DNA of 64,000 nucleotides from JAUUSJ01 sp964439395 (GCA_964439395.1 CAYTNV010000002.1:124001-188000); one strand, 5' to 3'; positions 26,496 through 35,724 are shown, numbered from the stretch's first letter. Notes: generated from the sequence alone by a model not told the origin. Made by a program: numbers and translations.

Positions 26496-26509
26496 ATAAG
26501 TAGGTAGAA

Positions 26510-26545
26510 AAGTATCAACTACCCACCACTGAAAGGTGGGGGACC
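26510..26545. repeat. IS200/IS605-end-like hairpin
   Basis: CCCACC at 26522-26527 pairs with GGTGGG at 26535-26540, preceded by AAAAGTATCAACTA. The sequence and shape resemble terminal hairpins of IS200/IS605 elements. No transposase is present, so it would be a remnant. A related hairpin is at 49504-49526. Confidence 0.4.
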
Positions 26546-26567
26546 CTGGCAAGGAAAGGATTTATTT

Positions 26568-27665
26568 ATGAATTTATATTATGACGATAAAACTAAAAAA
26601 GAAGAAATTTATAATCTTTATCAGCTGATCTTTGAGGACCCAGAGAAGTTTGCCTGCTATTATTTTTCTGAAGTATATCCGAAAAATTATTGTCTTTTAT
26701 TAGAAAAAGATGGGAAAATATGTGCAATGCTTCATCAAAATCCGTATGAGATGATAGTGGGAGAAAAAGAATTTTCGCTTTCTTATATTGTGGCTGTGTC
26801 CACGAGAGAAGAAATGAGGAGACAGGGCTGTATGAGAAAATTATTATGTCGTACTTTAGAAGATTTGGCAAAAAGAGGAGAGCCTTTTACTTATCTTATG
26901 CCAGCAAAGAAGGAGTATTATGAGCCGTTTGACTTTGCTTTTATTATGGACTGGTATATTTTTAAGACGGAAAAGTTGGATGAAAAGATAGAAAAAACGG
27001 AGCAATCTTCATTCATATTAGAGTTACAAAATGAGGATAATATACAGTTTATAGAAAAGAAGATGAATGAAGCACGAGGGAAGTACGCCAAAGTATTTAC
27101 TAGGATGAGCGTAGGATTACTAGAACGCTTAGAAAAAGAACAAAATTGTGAGAATGGTCATATTTTTCTTATCAGAAAGGGAAAAGATTGTATTGCAACA
27201 GGAATGTATATAATAGTGGACGGTAAAGTACAAATAACAAATCTTTTCCTAGAAAAGCAGGAAAGAAAAGAGGAGATAATTCAGTTTTTGAGACAGCAAT
27301 TTTCTTCATACGCAATGGAATGGATTAGCTATGATAAAAATTTGTTAGAAGAAAAGTATGAGAAAAAGCCGTTGATTATGGCGAGAGTTTTGCGTGTGGA
27401 TATTTTATTACCACTTCTAAAATCGACAAAAAAGCAGGAGTTTATTATCGAAATTAAGGATGACTATATGGAGAATAATAATGGAAAATTTCTCTGGAAA
27501 ATGAGCGAAAGTGAAAGTTTTCTGGAGAAAACAGAGGATGAGGCAGATATTTCTTTGGATATAGCAAGGCTCACAGAAATAATATTTGGCTATACAAATA
27601 CGAAAGAGCAATATTTGAAAAATATAATTCCTCTTGCGCCTGTTCATATTACGGAGGTTGTATAG
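26568..27665 (+). CDS. GNAT family N-acetyltransferase (Eis-like)
   Basis: A 365-residue protein with an N-terminal GNAT fold. The strand SYIVAVSTREE is followed by the acetyl-CoA loop RRQGCMRKLL (R-x-x-G pattern). MPAKKEYYEPFDFAFI follows, as in Eis-like acetyltransferases. The second half is a divergent GNAT repeat and a C-terminal sterol-carrier-like domain (about 270-365, LDIARLTEIIFGY), the usual Eis/DUF4096-type arrangement. The substrate is unknown. The ribosome site AAGGAAAGGA precedes ATG 26568. Confidence 0.82.
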   Translation: MNLYYDDKTKKEEIYNLYQLIFEDPEKFACYYFSEVYPKNYCLLLEKDGKICAMLHQNPYEMIVGEKEFSLSYIVAVSTREEMRRQGCMRKLLCRTLEDLAKRGEPFTYLMPAKKEYYEPFDFAFIMDWYIFKTEKLDEKIEKTEQSSFILELQNEDNIQFIEKKMNEARGKYAKVFTRMSVGLLERLEKEQNCENGHIFLIRKGKDCIATGMYIIVDGKVQITNLFLEKQERKEEIIQFLRQQFSSYAMEWISYDKNLLEEKYEKKPLIMARVLRVDILLPLLKSTKKQEFIIEIKDDYMENNNGKFLWKMSESESFLEKTEDEADISLDIARLTEIIFGYTNTKEQYLKNIIPLAPVHITEVV

Positions 27666-27738
27666 TTATCATAAATAAAATATCATATCAGATATGCATA
27701 CAATATTTAAATACAAAATATTGTAAAATGAAAAAAAC

Positions 27739-27767
27739 TTGACGAAAAAACATTTAGCTGATATAAT
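27739..27767 (+). promoter_or_regulatory. promoter of the ilvBN T-box leader
   Basis: TTGACG at 27739-27744, a 17-base spacer and TATAAT at 27762-27767. Confidence 0.85.
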
Positions 27768-27796
27768 TAGCTCAATTATCATTGTTGAAATGTTAA

Positions 27797-28085
27797 AAGC
27801 TATGATAAGGAGGAGTACATGCTAATCTAAAGCAAAGAGAGAAAACGGATGCTGTAAGTTTTCGTGAGGATAGTATGGAAGTAGCCTTTTAGCTGTGAAA
27901 GGAAAAGGTGCAAACCTGAGTAGACTTCACCGGAGACTTCACCGTTATAAGGAGAGCAGTATCGATGCAATTTATTTGTGTCCGTACTGTACAGAGTGCA
28001 AAGAGATTCTTTGAATTTAGGTGGTACCGCGGATAAGATTATTCGCCCTAAGCTAGTAGTATATTTAGCTTAGGGCTTTTCTTTT
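27797..28085 (+). promoter_or_regulatory. T-box leader of ilvB-ilvN with terminator
   Basis: The T-box core AGGTGGTACCGCGG is at 28019-28032. The terminator is GCCCTAAGCTA (28045-28055) with TAGCTTAGGGC (28066-28076) and a T-rich tail. Stem I starts at AGCTA (27797) and contains AGTA and AGAGAG motifs. The specifier is unclear: the position equivalent to the aspS and cysS leaders reads GAA-G-TAG (about 27878-27884), which is not a sense codon; GTA (Val) lies one base earlier. An 11-base direct repeat (AGACTTCACCG twice, about 27922-27944) lies in the middle. A branched-chain amino acid is expected from the downstream genes. Confidence 0.88.
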
Positions 28086-28167
28086 GTTTATGAAAAAGAT
28101 TAGCAATGAAATAGTATATGAAGTTACTGTACAAAATTAAGTTTAGATAGAAATAGGAGGTAGAGTT

Positions 28168-29901
28168 ATGAAAATAAAAGGAACTAGTTTGTTTGTAACT
28201 GCCATGAAAAAAGAAGGAGTAGATACAATATTTGCTTATCCAGGTGGATACGTAACAGATTTATTAGATGAGTTATATGATCATCCAGGAATTGAATTAG
28301 TACTTCCAAGACATGAGCAGGGATTAATTCATGCGGCAGATGGTTATGCGAGAGCGACAGGAAAAGTAGGAGTTTGTCTCGTTACAAGTGGTCCAGGAGC
28401 AACAAATCTTGTAACAGGTATTGCAACAGCTAACTATGATAGTATACCTTTAGTATGTTTTACGGGACAAGTTCCAGCTCATCTGATTAGCAATGATGCT
28501 TTTCAAGAGGTTGATATTGTTGGAATTACACAAAATATTGCAAAGTATTCTATTATGGTAAGAGATAGAAAAGATTTGGCAAGAATTATTAAAGAGGCAT
28601 TTTATATTGCAAAATCAGGTAAACCAGGTCCAGTTGTTGTAGATTTGCCGGCCGATGTTATGAAACAAATTGGTGAGACCTCTTATCCGACAGAAGTTAA
28701 TATTCGTGGCTATAAGCCAAATCAGGGTGTTCATATGGGACAGTTGAAAAAGGCCATAGCTTTATTAAAAAAGGCAAGAAAACCATTATTTTTAATTGGC
28801 GGTGGTGTAAATATCGCCCATGCAATGGAAGAGATGACAGAGTTAGCAGAAAAAGCAGATGTTCCAGTAGTGACAACCGTGATGGGAAAAGGAGCAATTG
28901 CAACAAACCATCCACTTTATATCGGAAATGTTGGAATGCATGGATCTTACGCTGCAAACCGAGCGGTAAACGAATGTGATTTATTGTTCTCAATCGGATG
29001 TCGTTTTAATGACCGTGTAACAGGTGAGATTGATAAGTACGCTCCACAGGCAAAAATTGTTCATATTGATATTGAGTCTGCAGCTATCTCAAGAAATATC
29101 AAAGTAGATATTCCGATTGTAGCAGATGCTAAGCAGGCGATTCCCAAAATTATAAGTCATATTGAGCCGATGGATCACCAAATGTGGTTTGAGGCAATTG
29201 AGAGATGGGAAGAAAGCTGTCCAGTAAAGGCAGATGTTAAAATTTTAGTTTCTCCAGAGAAAGTTGTTCGTGCCATTAATGAGGTGTTTAGAGATCAAGA
29301 TACAATTATTACAACAGATGTAGGTCAACATCAGATGTGGGTAAGTCAATTTATAGAGTTAAATGAGACACATCGTCTTATTACATCTGGCGGTCTTGGA
29401 ACAATGGGATTTGGTCTTCCTTCTGCAGTTGGAGCTGCAATTGGTTGTCCGGAAAAGACAATTATTTCTGTATCGGGAGATGGTGGATTCCAGATGAATA
29501 TACAAGAGCTTGCCACGGCAGTAAATCAAGAACTTCCGATGATAGTTATTATATTTAATAATAATTATCTCGGAATGGTAAGACAGATGCAAGAATTATT
29601 TTACAATAAGAGATATAGTATTACTTGTCTAAGATATAAAAAGAGCTGTAAGGGAAAATGTGGTACTCCAGGTCATAAATGTCCAGAATACACACCAAAC
29701 TTTGTAAAAGTGGCAGAAGCTTATGGAATGCATGGCATTTTTGTAAAAGATGACAGTGAGATTGAACAGGCACTTAGAGATGCAGACCGTATTTCAAAAG
29801 AGAGAAGACAACCAGTTATCGTTGAAATTGGTATTGGACCTTATGAGTTAGTACTTCCAATGATTCGTGGCGGCAGCAGTTTTGATGATATTATTTTATA
29901 A
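28168..29901 (+). CDS. ilvB: acetolactate synthase large subunit
   Basis: The ThDP-dependent catalytic subunit for the first common step of Val/Leu/Ile synthesis, 577 residues. It has the N-terminal PYR domain with the catalytic Glu region (LPRHEQGLIHAADGYARATG), the central FAD-binding domain, and the C-terminal PP domain with the ThDP motif GDGGFQMNIQELATA. Between YNKRYSI and the conserved PNFVKVAEAYG there is an insertion with four cysteines (487, 494, 498, 505; spacing C-x6-C-x3-C-x6-C) not present in classic IlvB. The AGGAGG site precedes ATG 28168. ilvN follows 31 bases after the stop. Confidence 0.96.
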   Translation: MKIKGTSLFVTAMKKEGVDTIFAYPGGYVTDLLDELYDHPGIELVLPRHEQGLIHAADGYARATGKVGVCLVTSGPGATNLVTGIATANYDSIPLVCFTGQVPAHLISNDAFQEVDIVGITQNIAKYSIMVRDRKDLARIIKEAFYIAKSGKPGPVVVDLPADVMKQIGETSYPTEVNIRGYKPNQGVHMGQLKKAIALLKKARKPLFLIGGGVNIAHAMEEMTELAEKADVPVVTTVMGKGAIATNHPLYIGNVGMHGSYAANRAVNECDLLFSIGCRFNDRVTGEIDKYAPQAKIVHIDIESAAISRNIKVDIPIVADAKQAIPKIISHIEPMDHQMWFEAIERWEESCPVKADVKILVSPEKVVRAINEVFRDQDTIITTDVGQHQMWVSQFIELNETHRLITSGGLGTMGFGLPSAVGAAIGCPEKTIISVSGDGGFQMNIQELATAVNQELPMIVIIFNNNYLGMVRQMQELFYNKRYSITCLRYKKSCKGKCGTPGHKCPEYTPNFVKVAEAYGMHGIFVKDDSEIEQALRDADRISKERRQPVIVEIGIGPYELVLPMIRGGSSFDDIIL

Positions 29902-29932
29902 TAAAATTGCAGACAAAATGGAGGAAAAGAAA

Positions 29933-30433
29933 ATGACAAAGAAGAGATGGATTTCTATGTTTGTGGAAAATAGAATCGGTGTTTTGGCAAGAATTTCTGG
30001 TATGCTTTCTGGAAAATCTTATAATATTGATAGTATTACAGTAGGAACAACAGAAGACCCTACAATTTCTAGAATGACGATTGGGCTTTGCTCAGACGAG
30101 CCAACTTTTGAGCAAATAAAAAAACAGCTTAACCGTTGTGTAGAAGTTATTAAAGTAATTGACATTACAAATGCGCCGACACATATGAAAGAGTTATTAT
30201 TTATTCATATAAAAGAATGTTCTGAGTTTGATAAAGGAGAAATTTTCCGTGTAGCTCAAGTATTTGGGGCAAAGGCGATTGACTATGGAATTGACAGTGT
30301 ACTTTTGGAATCTGTAAATACAGAGGGAAGAAATAATGATATTATTACACTTTTAATGAAAAAGTTTTCTAATGTACAGATTGTTCGCGGTGGAGTTGTG
30401 GCAATTGAGTCGATTAATATGAAGGAAAGATAA
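29933..30433 (+). CDS. ilvN: acetolactate synthase small (regulatory) subunit
   Basis: A 166-residue regulatory subunit giving feedback control of IlvB. The N-terminal ACT domain (KKRWISMFVENRIGVLARIS, then GKSYNIDSITVG) binds valine in relatives. A second ferredoxin-like domain occupies the C-terminal half (KECSEFDKGEIFRVAQVFGAK). I start at ATG 29933, after GGAGGAAAAG; the frame continues upstream into ilvB but has no better start. A strong terminator follows immediately. Confidence 0.95.
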   Translation: MTKKRWISMFVENRIGVLARISGMLSGKSYNIDSITVGTTEDPTISRMTIGLCSDEPTFEQIKKQLNRCVEVIKVIDITNAPTHMKELLFIHIKECSEFDKGEIFRVAQVFGAKAIDYGIDSVLLESVNTEGRNNDIITLLMKKFSNVQIVRGGVVAIESINMKER

Positions 30434-30439
30434 AAGAAC

Positions 30440-30494
30440 AAAAAAGCTGTTATGATGAATGGCATCAAGGCTCTTCATCATAACAGCTTTTTTG
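30440..30494 (+). terminator. intrinsic terminator of ilvBN
   Basis: A 20-base perfect stem (AAAAAAGCTGTTATGATGAA and its complement) with a 13-14-base loop and a T6 tail. Confidence 0.97.
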
Positions 30495-30606
30495 TGAAGA
30501 CTGTACAAAAATTTTAAATACAGTCTCAAGGGGAGGATAAGTATTTATTTTCTCTTTTGTATTATTAAAAGGAGCATACGTATTTTGATGTGGGTATGCT
30601 ACTTTA

Positions 30607-30648
30607 TAATCCAATTGTTTTATAAAAAGAAGAAAAATAATTGGATTA
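30607..30648. repeat. inverted repeat in the convergent ilvN/DUF1275 gap
   Basis: TAATCCAATT at 30607-30616 and AATTGGATTA at 30639-30648 are perfect arms. A second repeat (AGCATAC/GTATGCT, about 30572-30599) lies just upstream. They may end the leftward DUF1275 transcript but lack a T-run. Confidence 0.45.
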
Positions 30649-30699
30649 CTTATATTATAGACAAATATTTGTAGTTTATACAAAAGAGAATTTAATTTT

Positions 30700-31431
30700 T
30701 TATTGATGCTGATGAATAAAATTTTCTGGCATCTGTAATTTTTGTTTGTTTGTCTGTATTCCTTTTTCATGGCTTATTTTTTCCTTTTTTATTATAATTT
30801 CGATATAGATAAAAACTGCAGCGCTCACTATTGGAATGAGACAAAGCAGCACTCCACTTTGGCCAAAAAATTTACAAGCTATATAAGAATACATAACACC
30901 GATATGGAAGAAAAGAAGAACACCACCGAAAAATTTTCCTTTTCTTAATGCTTCCTTGTTTTTGGTGAGAAAATATTCTGTCCAAGATGCAGTGAATTGA
31001 CGAAAATTATTTGTTGAAAATATGCAAGAGCTTGTAAATCCTTCTGCCCCTTTAAAACAGCACCACTGAACTGGCATTGTAAAGAAAACTGGGTAGAGCG
31101 CTATAAGGTGGTGGGTATTTTCTGGGATATACCAGAGAATAAATATGGCGATTGTTGTGAGACTAAGACTAAATAGTTTCATATTGATTTCTTTTATTTT
31201 ATGTGGAAGAATTACAGTGATTGACACTCCAAATAAATATAAAAGCATGGCTATTATTCGGATGAGAAAATCCTCTCTATCTTGTCCCACTATCATTAAT
31301 GCGATTGAGATTAAGTTTGATGTCTGTGCTGATCCAAACAAGTCACAGTGATTTAGAATAGCAAATCCACCTAAAAATCCTCCAATGAAGGTTATATTAT
31401 AATGAATTATTTTTTCTATATTTTGTTTCAT
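30700..31431 (-). CDS. DUF1275 (YoaK-like) membrane protein
   Basis: An integral membrane protein of 243 residues with about six hydrophobic helices. The N-terminal segment FIGGFLGGFAILNHCDLFGSAQTSNLI matches the DUF1275 signature (GG-x-D-x8-TGN-like region, here QTSN). The conserved NNFRQFTASWTEYF segment follows. The role is unknown; some relatives are proposed transporters. It is divergent from a LysR regulator with a 169-base A/T-rich gap, the usual arrangement of a LysR protein and its target, so regulation by that protein is likely. Confidence 0.8.
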   Translation of the reverse strand: MKQNIEKIIHYNITFIGGFLGGFAILNHCDLFGSAQTSNLISIALMIVGQDREDFLIRIIAMLLYLFGVSITVILPHKIKEINMKLFSLSLTTIAIFILWYIPENTHHLIALYPVFFTMPVQWCCFKGAEGFTSSCIFSTNNFRQFTASWTEYFLTKNKEALRKGKFFGGVLLFFHIGVMYSYIACKFFGQSGVLLCLIPIVSAAVFIYIEIIIKKEKISHEKGIQTNKQKLQMPENFIHQHQ

Positions 31432-31600
31432 GAGTTTCCCTCTTTCTCTATATTCTATTCCTTTTTATTTTTATTCTTTTTGAGAAAAAATGAGGTTTTT
31501 TCTCTCTTTTCCTTCAGTATACTCATATTTATTTTTATTGTAAATTTCATATTTTCACTATATAATATAAATATATTTTATATTATATTTGGGAGGTTTT

Positions 31601-32509
31601 ATGAATTATACAGATATTCAGACGTTTTTGACAATTAATTCCTGTGACTCTCTCTCAAAGGCTGCGGAAGAACTATACATTAGTCAACCTGCTTTAAGTC
31701 ATCGCCTTCGCGCTTTAGAGCAGGAATTAGGTATAGAGCTTATTACTCGTAAAAAGGGAGTTCGGACGATTGAGCTTACGGAGGCTGGAAAAAAATTTAT
31801 TCCCATCGCAAAAAAATGGCAGGCTCTCTGGGAAGAGACAAGAGAGATTCATTCAAAAACACCGAGTAAATCTCTATCTCTTGTTGCAGTGGATAGTCTT
31901 AATATACATTTTATTCCAAAATTATGTACAAATTTATTACGTAAAGAGCCTAATCTTCATTTAAGTCTTATGACACTTCGCTCCAATATGGCGTATGAAG
32001 CATTAGAAAACGGAGAAATTGATTTGGCTTTTATTACAAATCCACATTTTTTTAGAAAAGTGCAGACGATTCCATTGTTTGAGGAAGAAATGAAATTTAT
32101 ATGCGGAGCTTCTTCCAGATATGAAGAGCCGCTCTCGCCAAGGCAATTAGATTGTGCTGACGAAATTTTTATTCCATGGGGAAATAGTTTTTTTATATGG
32201 CATGATTACTGGTTTAAATCAAGAGCTAATGCGAAAGTTATTTTAGATAATATGCATAATTTAACATATTTTTTAAATCTTCCGAATACGTGGAGCATTG
32301 TTCCGTCTAGTATTGCTAAATTTTTATTTGGACAGGGCAATTTTAGAACTATCGCTATGCAAGATGCCCCAGAACCTCGAAATTGCTACGCCATTGTAGA
32401 AAATCAGCGAAAAGCGGAACCGCTTATCCAAAATATAATCAAAAATTTTTTGGATATCGCAGAGCAGACAAACGATATTACTATAATTGGAGAAAAATAT
32501 ATCCACTAA
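31601..32509 (+). CDS. LysR family transcriptional regulator
   Basis: 302 residues. The N-terminal winged HTH (about 1-60: DIQTFLTINSCDSLSKAAEELYISQPALSHRLRALE) is a classic LysR DNA-binding domain, followed by a linker helix and a periplasmic-binding-like effector domain. ATG 31601 is preceded by GGGAGGT; the TTG at 31589 is rejected as inside the ribosome site region. It probably controls itself and the divergent DUF1275 gene. The effector is unknown. Confidence 0.92.
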   Translation: MNYTDIQTFLTINSCDSLSKAAEELYISQPALSHRLRALEQELGIELITRKKGVRTIELTEAGKKFIPIAKKWQALWEETREIHSKTPSKSLSLVAVDSLNIHFIPKLCTNLLRKEPNLHLSLMTLRSNMAYEALENGEIDLAFITNPHFFRKVQTIPLFEEEMKFICGASSRYEEPLSPRQLDCADEIFIPWGNSFFIWHDYWFKSRANAKVILDNMHNLTYFLNLPNTWSIVPSSIAKFLFGQGNFRTIAMQDAPEPRNCYAIVENQRKAEPLIQNIIKNFLDIAEQTNDITIIGEKYIH

Positions 32510-32694
32510 ATAATTTTTATAAAAAACAGATATTACTGTGATATAAGGATGCTTTTCATGTGGATATTGTACAGATAGCACAAAAAACTTGAAAGAATAG
32601 CCCAGATATGTTATTCTTTCTTCATGAGAAGATAAAAAATAAGAATAACTGTTAAAAAAACGGTTACAAAAAATAATAAAAGGATGGTAGAAAA

Positions 32695-33195
32695 ATGAGT
32701 TTATTACAAGAATGGCGTGATTTTGCGTATGGTCATGATGATGCAACAAGAGAGGGTCAGCAGTTCTGGCTTGGATATTTTAATATAGAAAAGGGAATTT
32801 ATGAAAAATTATTGACAGATCCAACGGTAGTAGAAAAGGGAACTGTAAAGGAATTAGCGGATAAGTATGATGCAGAGCTTATGTATTTTGTTGGATTTTT
32901 AGATGGAATTAACGATAGTTTAAAGACTCCAAATCCAATTGAGGAGATGGATGAAAAGACAGAAGTCGCATTAGATATTGACTTAGAAAAATTATATTAT
33001 AATATGGTGGAGGCAAGAGCAGAGTGGCTTTATACACTTCCACAATGGGATAATTTACTCACAGAGGAGAGAAGAAAAGAGCTTTATAAAGAGCAGAAAT
33101 CTTCCACAACGATTGTGAAACCAAAGAAGGTTGGTCGAAATGATCCTTGTCCATGTGGTAGTGGTAAAAAATACAAAAAATGCTGTGGCAGATAA
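32695..33195 (+). CDS. SEC-C motif protein
   Basis: A 166-residue cytoplasmic protein. The C-terminus is a complete SEC-C zinc motif (GRNDPCPCGSGKKYKKCCG), as in SecA. The helical N-terminal 130 residues (EWRDFAYGHDD, GTVKELADKYDAELMYFVGFLDGIN) form a domain common in Lachnospiraceae without assigned function. The motif may bind zinc and ribosome or SecB-like partners, but this is inference. AAGGATGGTAG precedes ATG 32695. It is monocistronic. Confidence 0.85.
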   Translation: MSLLQEWRDFAYGHDDATREGQQFWLGYFNIEKGIYEKLLTDPTVVEKGTVKELADKYDAELMYFVGFLDGINDSLKTPNPIEEMDEKTEVALDIDLEKLYYNMVEARAEWLYTLPQWDNLLTEERRKELYKEQKSSTTIVKPKKVGRNDPCPCGSGKKYKKCCGR

Positions 33196-33203
33196 GTTTT
33201 ATA

Positions 33204-33278
33204 TCACTCAAAAATACAAATGATAGGTAGAGAAAGTGTACGGTGATTTCTCATAATCTATCATCATTTTAAGAGTGA
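33204..33278 (+). other. stem-loop after the SEC-C gene
   Basis: TCACTC at 33204-33209 pairs with GAGTGA at 33273-33278, and inside this ATGATAG pairs with CTATCAT and AGAGAAA with TTTCTC. It lacks a T-run, so it may be a 3' structure or weak terminator. Confidence 0.5.
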
Positions 33279-33326
33279 AACTTAATATAATAATAACCAA
33301 AAACGAAAAGGAATGGGGGTAAGTTA

Positions 33327-35003
33327 GTGTATAAAAAAAGAAAAAAGAGAATTTATGTTATTGGTCATAAGAATCCAGATACAGACTCCATTTGCTCTGC
33401 AATCGCTTATGCCAATTTGAAAAATTGTCTTAACAAAGAAAAGGGCAAAGAATATGTTCCAAAGAGAGCTGGACAAGTAAATGAGGAGACTTTGTTTGTT
33501 TTAGACTATTTTAAGGCAGCGCCACCAGGATATGTATCAGATATTCGTCCTCAGGTGAGAGACATCGAGTTTCGTGAGGCGCAGGGAGTAGATGCAAGTC
33601 TCTCTCTTAAAAAAGCTTGGGATTTGATGAGAGAATCCAGAATTGTAACCCTTCCAGTTACGAAAAAAAATAAGCTAGAAGGTGTCATTACAATCGGTGA
33701 TATCGCTTACTCAGATATGGATGTATATGATAGTACAACTGTTTCTAGTGCTAAGACAAGCTATCATAATATTTTGGAGACATTAGACGGCGAGATGATT
33801 GTCGGAGATCCAAATGATTATTTTGATAAGGGTAAGATTATCATTGCGACAGCGAATCCAGATTTGATGGAAAATTATATCGAGGAAAATGATATGGTTT
33901 TGCTCGGAAATCGATATGAATCTCAGCTTTGTGCGATTGAGATGGGAGCAGGATGTATCGTCATCGGTATGGGCTCTCCAGTTTCTATGACAATTCGCAA
34001 AATTGCGAAAGATAGAGGATGTAAAATTATTGTCACACCGTATGATACATTTGTAATATCAAAACTTATCGGACATAGTATGCCAGTAAGTCATTTTATG
34101 ACAAAGGCAGAACAATTAATTACATTTAGCACAGAGGATTTTGTGGATGATATCCAAAATATAATGGCGAAAAAGCGTTTTCGTGATTTTCCAATTTTGG
34201 ATCATAAAGAGCGTTTTGTCGGTATGATTTCTAGACGTAATTTGCTCGATTTAGAGCGTAAGAAATTAATTTTAGTGGATCATAATGAGAAGACACAGGC
34301 GGTTGATGGATTTGAGCAGGCTGAGATTTTAGAGATTATTGATCATCATAGACTTGGAAATATTGAGACATTGGGACCAATTTTCTTTAGAAATCAGCCA
34401 GTAGGATGCACAGCTACGATTATTACACAGATGTATCAAGAAAATAATATAGAGATTGAGCCAAAGATTGCGGGACTTCTCTGTTCTGCAATTTTGTCAG
34501 ATACTTTAATGTTCCGCTCGCCTACTTGTACACCGATTGATAAATATACTGCAGAGTATTTAGCAAAGATTGCAGGAATTGAAGTGGAGCCTTATGCAAA
34601 GAAGATGTTTACAGCAGGAAGTAATCTAAAGGAGAAATCTCCAGAAGAGATTTTCTATCAAGACTTTAAGAAGTTTACTGGCTATGAGAAAGAATTTGGT
34701 GTTGGTCAAATTAGCTCTATGGATGAGGAAGAGTTAGGAGAAATCAAGGGTAAATTACTTCCATATATGAAGAAGGTTCGAAAAGAACAGGGACTTGATA
34801 TGATTTTCTTTATGCTCACTAATATTTTAGATGAGTCTACAGAGCTCTTAATGATTGGAGACGAGGATGTTTCTGCAATTATTCAATCTGCGTTCCATGT
34901 AACTCCAGCGGAAGATTCTGCTTACCTAAAAGGTATCGTATCAAGGAAAAAACAATTGATTCCAAATATGCTTACTGGAATTCAGGCCGTAAATACGCAG
35001 TAA
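33327..35003 (+). CDS. putative manganese-dependent inorganic pyrophosphatase with CBS and DRTGG domains
   Basis: A family II (DHH) pyrophosphatase hydrolysing PPi, 558 residues. The N-terminal DHH motifs are VIGHKNPDTDSICSAIAYA and, after the insertion, DHHRLGNIE. The C-terminal DHHA2 domain follows. Between them (about 75-310) lie two CBS motifs flanking a DRTGG domain (SHFMTKAEQLITFSTEDFVDDI is the second CBS), the nucleotide-regulated form known from Clostridia. GTG 33327 is used because no earlier ATG fits and MYKKRKKRIYVIGH gives the correct N-terminus. The run GGGGG serves as the ribosome site. Confidence 0.92.
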   Translation: MYKKRKKRIYVIGHKNPDTDSICSAIAYANLKNCLNKEKGKEYVPKRAGQVNEETLFVLDYFKAAPPGYVSDIRPQVRDIEFREAQGVDASLSLKKAWDLMRESRIVTLPVTKKNKLEGVITIGDIAYSDMDVYDSTTVSSAKTSYHNILETLDGEMIVGDPNDYFDKGKIIIATANPDLMENYIEENDMVLLGNRYESQLCAIEMGAGCIVIGMGSPVSMTIRKIAKDRGCKIIVTPYDTFVISKLIGHSMPVSHFMTKAEQLITFSTEDFVDDIQNIMAKKRFRDFPILDHKERFVGMISRRNLLDLERKKLILVDHNEKTQAVDGFEQAEILEIIDHHRLGNIETLGPIFFRNQPVGCTATIITQMYQENNIEIEPKIAGLLCSAILSDTLMFRSPTCTPIDKYTAEYLAKIAGIEVEPYAKKMFTAGSNLKEKSPEEIFYQDFKKFTGYEKEFGVGQISSMDEEELGEIKGKLLPYMKKVRKEQGLDMIFFMLTNILDESTELLMIGDEDVSAIIQSAFHVTPAEDSAYLKGIVSRKKQLIPNMLTGIQAVNTQ

Positions 35004-35090
35004 TCGGAAAAACCTAGGACAAAATGCTAAATAAATTTACTTTTTATTAGGCGGATTACATGAGAGTCTAAGTCGATAACAAAAAAAGTC

Positions 35091-35247
35091 GGGGCAAAAC
35101 TGAAAAGATGACAAAATATTACAGCTAGATAACATGACATTCTACAAAAAAGGATGTATTATAATTATAGTAATCCCCTAAGTTAAAGGTTAGTATTATA
35201 GTAAAAAGTACCCATTTTGAGATTTGCCCCTCTTGATGGGTATTTTT
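35091..35247 (+). other. leader/attenuator-like structure upstream of the DUF3783 gene
   Basis: TACCCAT at 35209-35215 pairs with ATGGGTA at 35236-35242, followed by T6: a terminator. Its loop holds TTTGCCCC at 35223-35230, which is exactly complementary to GGGGCAAA at 35091-35098, allowing an alternative or pseudoknotted fold. A TATAAT at 35160-35165 (weak TGACAT 19 bases upstream) lies between them. The rest of the 284-base gap shows nothing recognisable. Confidence 0.45.
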
Positions 35248-35287
35248 TCGTTATAATAAAAAGAAAAAGGTCTAGGAGGAAGTTGGA

Positions 35288-35713
35288 ATGAGAAGAGGAC
35301 AAGAGTTAGTTTTATTGTATGAGATTAATGGAAAAGATAGAGAAAAGAAATTAAAATTAATTTTAGTAAAGCTCGGAATTCGTATTAAACTTGTACAAAA
35401 AGAGGAATATTTAGAGTCACTCGCTTATCTTGCTAAGATAAGGGGGAGTGAGTCGAGAGGAGAAAAGTATGATGGGGATCCACTTGGCGATGAAATGATG
35501 GTTCTTGTTGGATTTAATAGTGGAAAAATTGATATTTTATTATCTGAAATTAGAAAGGCCAATTTAGATAGAATTAATCTAAAGGCAGTCCTCACTGATT
35601 ATAATAAAGGATGGAATTCTATTCAGTTATGTGAGGAACTGAAAGAAGAACATGCGGCTATGGCACAGATGAGAGCACAGCAAAATATAAATGCGGGCAA
35701 TGAAAATAAATAG
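35288..35713 (+). CDS. DUF3783 domain protein
   Basis: A 141-residue cytoplasmic protein. The stretch GDEMMVLVGFNSGKIDILLSEIRKANLDRINLKAVLTDYNKGW matches DUF3783, a small alpha/beta domain of Clostridia with unknown function. The N-terminal part repeats the same pattern weakly (LVLLYEINGKDREKKLKLILVKLGIRI). The C-terminus is a Glu/Ala/Gln helix. AGGAGGA precedes ATG 35288. The sirtuin gene starts 11 bases after its stop, so both are co-transcribed. Confidence 0.78.
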   Translation: MRRGQELVLLYEINGKDREKKLKLILVKLGIRIKLVQKEEYLESLAYLAKIRGSESRGEKYDGDPLGDEMMVLVGFNSGKIDILLSEIRKANLDRINLKAVLTDYNKGWNSIQLCEELKEEHAAMAQMRAQQNINAGNENK

Positions 35714-35724
35714 GAGAGAGTAGT

